Assembly: GCA_029216955.1 (NCBI GenBank)
Contig: JANAVB010029819.1
Span: 29,966,935-30,030,934 of the forward strand
Reading direction: 5' to 3'
From: Iris pallida
Taxonomy: Eukaryota > Streptophyta > Magnoliopsida > Asparagales > Iridaceae
DNA: 64,000 bases
Positions 12,481 through 22,339 of this stretch are shown piece by piece; position 1 is the first letter of the stretch; every line of letters starts with the position of its first letter. A program made the translations under genes and the position numbers. The notes below the pieces were generated by a model. That model was not told the DNA's origin and searched no databases. It saw only the letters and a program-made list of their open reading frames with translations.

Positions 12481-13389
12481 AACCAACAAATTGTCGTTAA
12501 CCTTTAAGATAGAAAAATAAATGTAAATAAAAGTATTTTTATTTACAAAATATTTGACAAACCTTATCTTTACATGAAAGTAAAGATTTATAACTTATAT
12601 AATTTCTAGAATATGGACAAGAAATTATTTAGGATAAAAATATAGTTTTTTCGAACAAAAGTCCCAACAATATACCGATAAAAAATATAGTTTTTTCTAG
12701 ATTGCACGTGTATAAGGCAATAATGTGCATTCGATTATTATTTTGGAACATCAAGTTGAAACATCACAAATTGTAGAGAATTGAACATGCAGTGTAGAAA
12801 GAAAATAAGCTTCTCATTAATAGCTTGCAACAAACTACAAGTTGTATTTACGTTGGATATGTCATTGCGGCTATATTTTATTGAATCAATAAAACTCTCT
12901 ACAAGCTTCCTGAAATGGTACTTGTCGTTCCATACATTTACACTCTTGTATACATTAAAAGACTTCGAGATAAATCGGCTTCAAAATACTTCAAAATAGA
13001 AAGAGCTTCAAAATGCCTCCTTAAGCTTCAGTGTGGGCGTAGTACTGTGCACCCTCAACATTCTCGCCATCTGTGGATGTGGGGGATTAGTACACATGAA
13101 AATTCACTAGTTAGCAGGATGAACCGACTCTTCTAAATAGACACTTCTTATTAACTAGATGAATTTTAGTCTATATCGATAGCATTCTCGTAAATAGTAA
13201 AGTATAGCGTTTATAGTTATTTTTTACCACGACCGTACTCGTTCATGCATAGAAACAAAGATAATACTTACGCCTACATAAGAAAATATGTGAGCATGTC
13301 ATCTCTCTTATATGCAAGCATTCTCCAAATCAATTTGTTTGATGCAACAAAGGGTTTCATATACCAAGCTCCCAACTGAGTCAGACTAG
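12481..13389. other. AT-rich stretch, nothing recognised
   Basis: Only short frames are seen, without recognisable products. No repeat boundary or RNA gene was identified. Confidence 0.5.
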
Positions 13390-14589
13390 CCATCTAAGTT
13401 CCCGACCGAGTCTGACTCGCCGTGAGTCCATTCCATAGTGCATCGTCCAAAAGGAACGTGGCACTACAAGTCACGTACACCAGCTGGAAGAAATGATCTG
13501 TAGGTACAAGTTGTTGGGAAAGGAAAATATGGCAGCATATATGGTACCAGATCGTTGGCATCGCAGCTATCGGTTTAGTCTAGAGCTTCCCATCGATGTA
13601 CACCTACATCATCACAACCCCATACCTCTGGTACTACTCCACCTGGCATAGTTAGTATGAAGCAGGTCATTACGAAGGTGTACGACTTTCAAAGACAACT
13701 GAGAGAGCTTCGTGTTATTCTTTCTTCGTGACTCAGCCTGCTCCTCCGGCTCCTATAACTATGGCTGCTCCTGCCACTTCTTCGACACCTTTTCTTGTCT
13801 TTCCTTAGGCCATGCAACAGACCTTAGATACTATTATGATGTACTTCATGTGCAGCCAACAGCACCTGCTGTCGTCGACACCAACCCTACCTACAGGATA
13901 ATGATTTGTGATATATTTTAAGATATTTATTCATTTCAATATTATATTATAGTTGAACTATATAGGATATTGGATTTGTGTTGGATATTATATGGATGTG
14001 TGTTTTTTTATCTATCTATATTAGATATGTGTATTATATTGTACTCTCTGTTGGATAAATGTTGGATATGTGTATGGAAAAAAATATGGGTGTTTGGATA
14101 TGTTGTTCATATATATTTCGTGTTACAGGCTGTGTTTAGTAGGAAATATTTGAGTCTAAAAAAAATCAAGTTAGCGACGAAACCGTTACTGAAACAGTTA
14201 CAGATCAACAATGGAACAACGACGAAAAACTGGAAAATTTTAGTCAATGATGGAATATTGATGGAATAATTAACGATCGATCATCTTCTAAATTTTTAGT
14301 TTCTAATTTGCTAAAGTTTCTATCTGATAAACAAGAAATAACAAAGATAGTTGATGTGTTCATCGTTAAGTTATTCACTATTTGAGTGACAAAAGATTTT
14401 GTTGTTATTCCTTTGCTTTTTCCATTGCTAATTAGTTGACGACGGATCATCGACAGAAAATAAACAACGATAATTGATGTAACGACGGAAAGTTTGAGTC
14501 ACTATTTCGTCGATATTATAATTTAGAGATGAAAATTGTGAATATAGCGACGGAAACATTCGTCGCTATTTGTTATATTTTTGTTATGG
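13390..14589 (+). mobile_element. Decayed 3' end of a CACTA element
   Basis: The part to about 13,890 reads as the C-terminal end of a CACTA second protein: a QVITKVYDFQRQLREL segment, a Pro/Ala-rich stretch and AMQQTLDTIM, with stops between. It is followed by T-rich 3' DNA like that at 41,650-41,950. From 14,150 to 14,575 come GACGGA and GTCGCTA words that resemble the subterminal repeats of the complete CACTA. The last bases (GTCGCTATTTGTTATATTTTTG, in part) look like a decayed terminal inverted repeat ending near 14,589. The TAGTG end is not intact. Confidence 0.5.
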
Positions 14590-14758
14590 CATGACAGCTA
14601 GCATCGACATGGTGGTCGAGGAACTGGAGATGAAAGAAGAAGCAAAGCAACAAGATCAATGACGAGGAAGAGTAGGAATTCTGTCACGGGACGACATGCG
14701 TGGAGTCCAATTAAGGAGCCATAGGGTCGACACCTCTCATTAGACTTGAGGGACAGTT

Positions 14759-15571
14759 TGTTGGGGTCCATCCTCGATTCGAGGTGTGTGGAAGGGCAAT
14801 CTAGACATCGTTAAGCATCGACCGGAGTTGCGATAATGGCGATGAAGAATCGGTAGGTAAACCAGGGCTCGAAATAGAGCCAAAACAGTTGTTGCGGTGT
14901 ACTGCGATGGTATACCGACAGTATGCCGATAGTATATACAGATAGTATATCGAATTTGGGTACTTTGTTCCATAACTAATTTTTAGGGTCTATCGTTACA
15001 AGTTGTATAATGGCAGTGTACCGTTTGCCAGAATTCGGTTTAGAAGTGGGCCTAAGTCAGTATATTATTATAACCGTGTGATCAAATCTGGATGACCCGA
15101 ATTATTGTTTGGCTAAGTTAGGGTCGCTAATCCAAAATTTGGGTTTTTTAACTTGTATATAAAGGTTAAGGGCAGTTGTCAACAAGAAGCTCACGGGAGA
15201 GATTCAAGGGAGCCATTCCACATGAATTTAAAAGAAATCCATACATTGCTCTTAGGGCTCACTTTTCAAGATAGACTGAAGGGAATATCTGCATGAGGTG
15301 TCGTCTACTTCGTTCAGGGAGATCACCGCATGGTTGGATGAGTGATTTCAATCGTAATCTTCTTCTTCTTTCTTGAGATTGGTGAGGTGTTGAACTTTGG
15401 AACAAAGAGTTCAACGTATTTGTATTTAATCTTGTATTCGTGGAATATATAGGTTGAACAGGTGACAGTTACCGAACATATAATGTGTTATCTTGGTGCC
15501 TATGTAAGACGAAGGGTTTGTTATTTTAGACTTGTTGTTGTCGTTTTTGCAGTAGCATTTTGGGACCAACA
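14759..15571 (+). mobile_element. Copia-type LTR
   Basis: The LTR runs TGTTGGGGTCC...GGGACCAACA with complementary ends. Immediately after it, 15,572-15,592 resembles a decayed Copia primer-binding site (AATCTGAGCCATG against the usual TATCAGAGCCATG). Immediately before it, GACTTGAGGGACAGTT resembles a Copia polypurine tract. A weak TATA (TATATAAAGG) lies near 15,158. No gag-pol remains are seen on either side: 14,590-14,758 is short internal-like DNA and 15,593-15,911 has no recognisable content. Confidence 0.6.
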
Positions 15572-15914
15572 GTAATCTGAGCCATGATTCCAAATAACTT
15601 TGTTTTGTTTTTCCTTTTCGTTTAACATATATACTTATTATAGTCTGTTATGTAATAGGTCATGCTCACCGGGGGCAGAACTGTTCAACTATTGATAAAG
15701 TACGTGGCATCTGAAGTACTTTATAATTAGGTAGTTTGTTTCATGTCAATAATTGAACTTGTTGCTTGGAAGAAAGCACACTCATTCAAGGGTTTTTCCA
15801 TTCTTGAACTTGTTGCTCAGTAATATGCGGCGTGTAAATAAATTATGAGAAGTTGAATCATTCCACAGCTGATCAAGAAAGAAGCATGAAATCAGACTTC
15901 ATCAGAAGCACTTA

Positions 15915-17601
15915 GGCCCGTTTGGTTTGCAGGATTGGACAACGTAATATAATTGGCATTACGTTGTCAATTTAACTCGGATGTTTGGTTGGACAAAAAA
16001 AATTATATGTAATGTAATCGCAATTACAAGTTTGATTACATTACATCAGTTTCTTCTAAACTCAATTACATCATAAAACCTATGTAATCGCAATTACATT
16101 ACAACTTAAGCGGAAGGTTGGTATGCTATAATTTGGTCTTTTTGTTTGTTTTTGATCAATTTTTGTTGTTTCTGTTTGTTTTTTTGTCGTTTTTTGCCGT
16201 TTTCGTTCGTTGTTTTTTGTCGTTTTTTTGTCGTTTTTTTGTTCATTTTTTGTTATTTTGTTCGTTTTTGGTTGTGTTTGTTTTTTTGTCGTTTATGTCC
16301 TTTTTTGTCGTTTTCGGCCCTTTTAGTTTTTTGTCGTTTTTGTTTTTGTCATTTTGTTCGTTTTTTTGTTTATTTTTTTCGTTTTTGTTCAATTTTTGCC
16401 GTTTTTGTTTGTTTTGTTCGTTTTTGTTTATTTTTTTTGTCGTTTTTGCTCGTTTTGGGCCCTTTTTTTCGATTTTTTGGCGTTTTTGCACATTCTTGGT
16501 CGTTTTTTGTCGCTTTTGCACTTTTTAATTTTTTTTGTCGATTTTGTACCTTTTTGCACGTTTTTTATCGATTTTTTTATTTGCACGTCTTTTGCCCTTT
16601 TTGCACGCTTTTTTTAAATCGTTTTTTGGTAAATTTTTTACGTTTTTTTATCATTTTTGGTCGATTTGCACATTTTTGCCATTCTGCATGTTGTTTATCG
16701 ATTTTTGTCGATCTTGTACGTTTTTGACCATTTTTTCATGTTTTTATCGTCTTTTATCATTTTTGGTCGATTTTGTACATTTTTTATCGTTTTTTAATCT
16801 TTTTTTTTGCTTTTTTGGGTCTTTTTTCACTTTTTTTTGTCGTTTATGCTCGTTTTTTTTCTGTCTGTTTGTTGTTTTTGTTCCCTTTTTTGTCTCGTTT
16901 TTTGGATTTTTTTGCAAGTTTTTTTTAATCTTTTTGTCGTTTTTTTTCTCGTTTTAATTCTCTCTTGTTTTTGGTCTTTTTCGTATTTTCGTTTTTTGTC
17001 ATTTCTGTTCCTTTTTATCGTTTTTTATTTGTTTGCTCTTTTTTTATTGTTTTTTGTCGTTTTTCGTCTTTTTTTCCTTTCATTTTTTTTTGTCATTTTT
17101 TTTTTGTTTTTAGTCATTTTTTTATCGTTATTGGTCACTTTTTATGGTTTTCACATTTTTGATTTTTTTTGTTGTTTTTCTTTTTTATTGCTTTTGGTTT
17201 TTGGTTTTTTTTCCTTCTGTTTTGTTGGTTTGTCATTTTTTGTATTTTTTATTTTTTGTCGTCTTTTTTTTTTTCGTTTTTGGTCTTTTTTAGCAGAAAA
17301 CAAACCATTTTTTCCTTATTTATTTATTATTATTATTTTTCTTTTTAACCTTTAAATTTTTTTATTGATCAACTTTTTTAATTTTATGTTGTATTTAAAA
17401 AAAAAATTAAATTATAAACTTAATTACATTACATGGTACACCAAACATATGAATACAATTGATTTACATTACATGGTTTGATTACATGTTTCAACCAAAC
17501 ATAGTAATGTAATTGTAATTCTATTACATTACAAACTCAATTATATTACAAATCCAATTCCATTACGATTACGATTACATTACAATGGACCAAACGCAAC
17601 C
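15915..17601. mobile_element. Harbinger/Tourist-like non-autonomous element
   Basis: The element starts GGCCCGTTTGGTT and ends ACCAAACGCAACC. The ends are imperfect inverted repeats around CGTTTGGT and are flanked on both sides by TTA (15,912-15,914 and 17,602-17,604), the three-base target duplication typical of PIF/Harbinger elements. Next to both ends lie ATTACATTAC/GTAATGTAAT words in both orientations (15,945-16,110 and 17,415-17,580). There is no transposase. The centre is a long T-rich array. Confidence 0.65.
16130..17300 (+). repeat. 1.2-kb T-rich array of TTTTTGTCG-like units
   Basis: A degenerate array dominated by runs of T interrupted by GTCG, GTTCG and GCCG. Words such as TCGTTTTTTGTCG recur dozens of times without a fixed period. 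It gives long phenylalanine-rich frames on the plus strand and lysine-rich frames on the minus strand, which are composition artefacts. Confidence 0.85.
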
Positions 17602-17736
17602 TTATTATATATGATTGGTGAACAAATGAAATGATGTACTCTCATCCCTAGCTAATGTATAGGAAAACTAGTACAGATCTATTATTGATAAGTTGCGATA
17701 TATATTTGTAACACTAACACCCATTCCTCGAGTGAA

Positions 17737-17955
17737 TCATGTCCTGCAGCGATTCAGTGGCGAGCAACCTCTCGTGTATTTGGTGACAGGTTTGGGACGG
17801 CAGTGCGCCGGATGAAGCTTGCAGAGACGTTCATGATCTCTGTGTATGGCATCATAGTTCAAGAACTTCCGCGCATTAACCTCTGTAACGGAGGACACAA
17901 GTACTGCTACCAGTAGCAGCAACGACCATGCTCGAACGACATTCTTAGCAGCCAT
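17737..17955 (-). CDS. RALF-like secreted peptide precursor
   Basis: A 72-residue precursor is read from ATG 17,955. Residues 8-28 form a signal peptide (RAWSLLLLVAVLVSSVTEVNA). The rest resembles rapid alkalinization factors: FLNYDAIHRD corresponds to the RALF N-terminal YISYGALRRD motif, and the C-terminus YTRGCSPLNRCRT matches the RALF end Y.RGCS.ITRCR. Four cysteines are present as two pairs. RALF peptides are secreted and bind receptor kinases of the FERONIA family and LRX proteins. It is short and lacks the dibasic cleavage site of long RALFs. The spacing of the first cysteine pair (six residues between) is tighter than usual. An upstream in-frame extension without ATG was not used. It is the only gene here that looks like a host gene. 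Confidence 0.75.
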   Translation of the reverse strand: MAAKNVVRAWSLLLLVAVLVSSVTEVNARKFLNYDAIHRDHERLCKLHPAHCRPKPVTKYTRGCSPLNRCRT

Positions 17956-18177
17956 CGGATCAAAAGCATCGGTATATGGACACAGTACGTAAATCTTTAG
18001 TGTATGTAAACTGTTTCTTTCTTTCTTTCTGAGGAAGTTCTGACACACCCGAAAATTATAGATGACTCCGATTTTATACTGAGAGAAAAACCGAAGGCAG
18101 TTGTGTGATTGTGCAACCCTAGCGTTGTACGTGAAAAGAGGACTGATAAATATGGAATAGTACCAGAGGAAGAAACA

Positions 18178-18194
18178 TATATAGGCCCTATTGG
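18178..18194 (-). promoter_or_regulatory. TATA and CCAAT boxes of the RALF-like gene
   Basis: On the minus strand a CCAAT (18,190-18,194) is followed by CCTATATATG (TATA core 18,178-18,183). This is about 220 bp before the ATG, leaving a 5' leader of roughly 190 nt if transcription starts some 30 bp after the TATA box. Inferred from motif spacing. Confidence 0.5.
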
Positions 18195-18377
18195 TTGGGG
18201 TTGGGTTGGAACTACAACTGAACTTAGACACGACAACGATCAATGGGAATCAAAGGATGAACTTAACGTTCGGAAGACAACCTGATTTTAGGTAGGATCC
18301 ATGAAGGATGTCCACATTTGAAAAGGTATTTTTTGGACTAACATGGGATTCAAGACAAATTAGGTTTCCTAATTAAA

Positions 18378-18790
18378 CACTACCAAAATATCCGGAATTA
18401 GCATGCACGTCGGCATCGCTAATCCAACAAAAGACATCAAGCACTTATAAGTGATGCAAACAATAACTCACCAATTTGGCAATATGCTAGTCACTAAGCT
18501 AGCAAACTACGTCACTGTAGCGACGACCTCATCAAATTTGTCGCCATAACCACATAAAATGCATCAAATTTAGCTGATGTGTCATGAATGTGATCCATTT
18601 ATTAGTCACAATAGCAACGTCATATGTTGAGGTATCAACATGTGACAGGACAAGTTAATCAATGACGTCCAATGACGTATAGCAACCTCGTAGATTGACA
18701 ATTATCTTTTTCAGTATCAGTATTTTAGCGACAACCTACAACGTTTAGCGATGTTGCAACTCTGGCTAGGGTTTCGCTAAAATACAAAAA
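18378..18790 (+). mobile_element. 5' end fragment of a CACTA element
   Basis: The DNA begins CACTACCAAAATAT, the same 12 terminal bases as the complete CACTA at 20,272. Following it are GCGACG/GTCGCC and AGCGA words in both orientations to about 18,780, typical of subterminal repeats. No coding region and no matching TAGTG end were found nearby. It is either a truncated end or a deleted non-autonomous derivative. Confidence 0.55.
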
Positions 18791-19722
18791 CAATCAAACA
18801 AGTACATTATAAAAACTAACAAGAACATACTTTTCAAGTGTACATTATATAATTTTATGTCTGTACGCACGAAAGATATATGAATATCAAATGGGATAAA
18901 AAGCTAATAAAATGAAATAAACATACACCACACAAACGTATATATATAATTTTATTTTATTTTATACAACATAAAACATCATAATGACCAAATTTGGGTC
19001 GATATAGACACAAGTAGTTTGGATACAATGCAACACAACAAGAATAAGCCTTTTAGGGAGATCCTAGTATTCTTATTGTTTTGTTTATCTTGATCTTCTG
19101 ATTAAGCTGATTAAGCGTCTCTAATTTTTTCTTTAGAATCATATATCGCTTAAGCTTGTGTAATATTATTGACTAACAAAATGATATATTAACATAATTG
19201 ACGGATACAAATTATATTTTATATTTGACTTACTACAAAAATCAACACATACATATATGTCATAATTATGGAATAAAAACATAAAATTGCATTGCATCTG
19301 GTACCGACATGAGATTGTGAGTCATCAATCCAGTCTAATATACCCAAGTCATCTATCAGTGTGCTTCGTGACTCAGCCAACAACAAAAACTAAAACAAAT
19401 TACAATAGTCCAACACGCATGCCCAAACAAAATAAAAACCTACATATAATTTACAACAATGGGTTCCATGAACTATCATAACATACTATTCGGATTTTGG
19501 GCCTAAAAATCCAAAGTGTAATTCTTCTTGGACTTTCATAACTGGGTTTATATTGGGCCATAACCTAAACAATATCTGAAATATCCCCTGCATAAAAAAT
19601 GAGGGTTAGGGTTTCAATTGACTTTCCAATACTACTTATCATTGTAATTAATTCCAAAATTTGTACAATTCGAATTTTTGAGGTTTTGTGAAGCACTCTT
19701 CCTTAATGCAAGACAACTAAAA
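18791..19722. other. AT-rich stretch, nothing recognised
   Basis: No gene, repeat or element end could be supported. Frames are short and not similar to anything recognised. Confidence 0.5.
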
Positions 19723-20271
19723 TGTCATGTTCTAGAATATGAATACTAGAGAGCGGAGGTAGACATAGGCCAGCTTCGCATACAGGACAATCCAATATCC
19801 CATAGACGGTCACTATTGTACAATAGACACATAGGGTTAAACTAGAAAATCAAACTAAGGTCTAGAAGTACAACCTACATCTCAATCAATATCCAAAAGT
19901 AATATCAAGATTTTCATTTAAAGATATGCCATAAGGCATCCCAAATAAAGTATCAATAAAAAAAAAGAAACTAGTATTATTATAAATAAAACACTAGTCA
20001 AATGATACCAATTGAACATAGCCATATGCTATAGCTATTGTCGAGTACAATAGTACAGAGATAGATTAATTGGTAACAAGCTATGAAATAAGATCTAACA
20101 CTCGCTCTACTAGAGTAATAACTAATGGAAGATGATAAATGAGTACACCGGAAAGAGAAATCCACTCAAAACTGTTCTTGGGCCACGACTTTGCAAGTGC
20201 ATATATACCACAGATCAGAAGTAATGAAGGATCTTTGGCTCTATCTGCTATATGGTCTGGCCAAGTAAAAC
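19723..20271 (+). mobile_element. Old copy of the TGTCACGCCCC-family LTR, left part
   Basis: Starts TGTCATGTTCTAGAA and follows the LTR at 45,906 for several hundred bases with many substitutions, notably C to T. Near its end GTATATGGTCTGGCCAAGTAAAAC-type sequence matches the LTR around 46,420-46,440. It is split here by the CACTA insertion and resumes at 42,694. It is the oldest recognisable layer of the nested stack. Confidence 0.75.
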
Positions 20272-20620
20272 CACTACCAAAATACACTCATTTAGCGACC
20301 GATTTTTAGCGACGGAATTTTTCCGTCGGTATTAGCGACGGTTTCGTGGCCGCTCAGCGACTGATTACCGACTACATGCCTTTGTCATTTTTATTTTAAT
20401 TTTAGGGGGAGGAAAGGTCGCACATCCGTCGCTAGAGTGTCGGTGTTATAGCGACGGATCTCCTGTCGTCGCTACGTAGTCGATTATTTGGCGGGATTGT
20501 GTAGAGAATTGGCGGGACATATCTTCGACTACGTAGCGACGGATATTCAGTTGGATAATCAATAATAGCGACTACTTGGCAACGGATTATTAGCAGTCGC
20601 TATTCCGTCGCTAAATTTAC
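20272..20620. repeat. 5' terminal and subterminal repeats of the CACTA
   Basis: After the terminal repeat, AGCGACGGA / TCCGTCGCTA words occur about ten times in both orientations. In En/Spm these repeats bind the TNPA protein to bring the ends together; here that role is inferred from position. Confidence 0.85.
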
Positions 20621-20671
20621 GTTCCAGACTTAAATGGAAAGGCGGGGGAAACTTTTAGCATTCCCCCCAAA

Positions 20672-20774
20672 TTCAATCTCTCTCCTCTCTCTCTTTCTCT
20701 CTCTCTGTCTCTCTCTCTCTCGCGCGGCTTCGGTGAACGGCGACGGCGTCCTCTCCTCCTCTCATCTCTCTCTT

Positions 20775-20805
<31 letters not shown>

Positions 20806-21235
20806 CGCGGTGTCGACGTAGGGGCAGCGGGGGCGGCAGGCTTGGGGACATTCGGGCTTAGGGCGGGGGCGTCGGGAACTGGGCGGCTGGCTTGGGGCGG
20901 AGGCGTCGGGGCCTGGGCGGCGGACTTGGGGCGGGGCGTCGGGGGCTGGGCGGCTGGCTTGGGGCGGGGGCGTCGGGGCCTGGGCGGCGGGCTTGGGACG
21001 GGGGCGTCGGGGGCTGGGCCGCGGGCTTGGGGCGGGGGCGTCGGGGGCTGGGCGGCGGGCTTGGGACGGGGGCGTTGGGGGCTGGGCGGCGGGCTTGGGG
21101 CGGTGGCGTCGGGGGCTGGGCGGCGGGCTTGGGGCGGGGGCGTCGGGGGCTGGGCGGCGGGCTTGGGGCGGTGGCGTCGGGGGCTGGGCGGCGGGCTTGG
21201 GGCGGCTGGCTTTGGTCGGGGGCGGCGGGAGGCTT
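20672..21235. repeat. CT microsatellite and GC-rich minisatellite in the CACTA leader
   Basis: CT repeats at about 20,676-20,722 and 20,760-20,805 are followed by a GC-rich minisatellite from about 20,830 to 21,235. The unit is close to 39 bp, built on GGCGTCGGGGGCTGGG and CGGCGGGCTTGGGGC, with about ten diverged copies. Proline-rich frames on the minus strand and glycine-rich frames on the plus strand come only from the repeat. The CT tract next to it fits the 5' untranslated region of the transposase transcript. Confidence 0.85.
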
Positions 21236-21684
21236 TGCTTATCAAATTTATCTGAGTTTATATATTGGCTAAATAATGTGTTATCCATATTGGGTGTTAT
21301 CCATTAGTTTGGTGGTGTTTGGATTAGTAAATGTGAATATGGAGTTTGGGTTCATGGTATATATGTTCACTGTGTCAAGGACAGTACGAGTTCTTCATCT
21401 GCATAAGTCAGTGTTTGGGTTCATGGTCTATATATCTAACTGTGATATACATATATATGTGCCTATTAGCATGCAAGACGGCTTGGGGTGTAATGTGTGA
21501 TTGTAGACATGGTAGGAATTATAGGTAATTAATGCTATTGTGACTAGACTAAGGTAGTGCTTGCTAGATAATAAGGACACTCTAGTATCCTAACCAAGTT
21601 AATTTTAGACTAGATATTTAGGATATAGCTCCCATATCCTAGAAGTTGACTCTTGCAATTTAGAAATAGATAGATTGACTCAGT

Positions 21685-22215
21685 TTGGTATCGGTATCGC
21701 ACTATCGGTATCGGTATCGGTATCGCACTATCGGTCAAGGTTAACAATCGGTATCGGAATCGGTTTTGGACTATTCCTATGAGTATTGGTATCGGCGATA
21801 TCGGTAGTATCGACGGTATCGTATCGGAGTATCGGACTTTGGTATCGGAAAACAAATAATTATTAATAAATTATTTACATTTAAAATCATATATTTTATA
21901 TATTTAGGCATAATTTTAAGTATTTTAGCGTTATTTCTTAGTAGTTTTGAAATTATATGAAATAGTAGTCACCCTTACCGATTGGTTTTGCCGAATTGAC
22001 CGGAACAAAGACCCCCATAGTCGGTATCGGTCAATATTTAGTATCGGTCGGTATCGGATCAGAACATGCCAAACTGTATCGGTATCGGCCGTATCGGATC
22101 GGTATCGTTATCGCACTATCGGTATCGAACTATCGGTATCGAACTATCGGTATCGGTATCGGTATCGCACTATCGGTATCGGTATCGGTATCGCACTATC
22201 GGTATCGAACTATTA
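21685..22215. repeat. TATCGG hexanucleotide blocks upstream of the transposase
   Basis: Two blocks (21,685-21,850 and 22,019-22,215) consist largely of GGTATC units in the same orientation, interrupted by GCACTATCGG or GAACTATCGG variants. About 170 bp of AT-rich DNA separates them. They lie between the CACTA minisatellite and the transposase start, probably in an untranslated region or intron. Confidence 0.85.
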
Positions 22216-22339
22216 GTAACAACGGTATTTAGATTTTTCTCTTCTCGAGCTAGAATACTAGCGGATCCACCAGTTACATGATTATATACTAATTCTGTTT
22301 AGTTTGTCTTACTATACAGATTTTTACATCTAATCTGTG

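Noticed and set aside
16118..17355. Long phenylalanine-rich open frames (up to about 190 residues) that look like membrane proteins
   Set aside because: They come from the T-rich array: all three plus-strand frames are open at once, and composition alone explains them.
20617..21288. Proline-rich (extensin-like) protein on the minus strand and glycine-rich protein on the plus strand
   Set aside because: They are translations of the 39-bp GC-rich minisatellite and CT repeats inside the CACTA leader, open in several frames.
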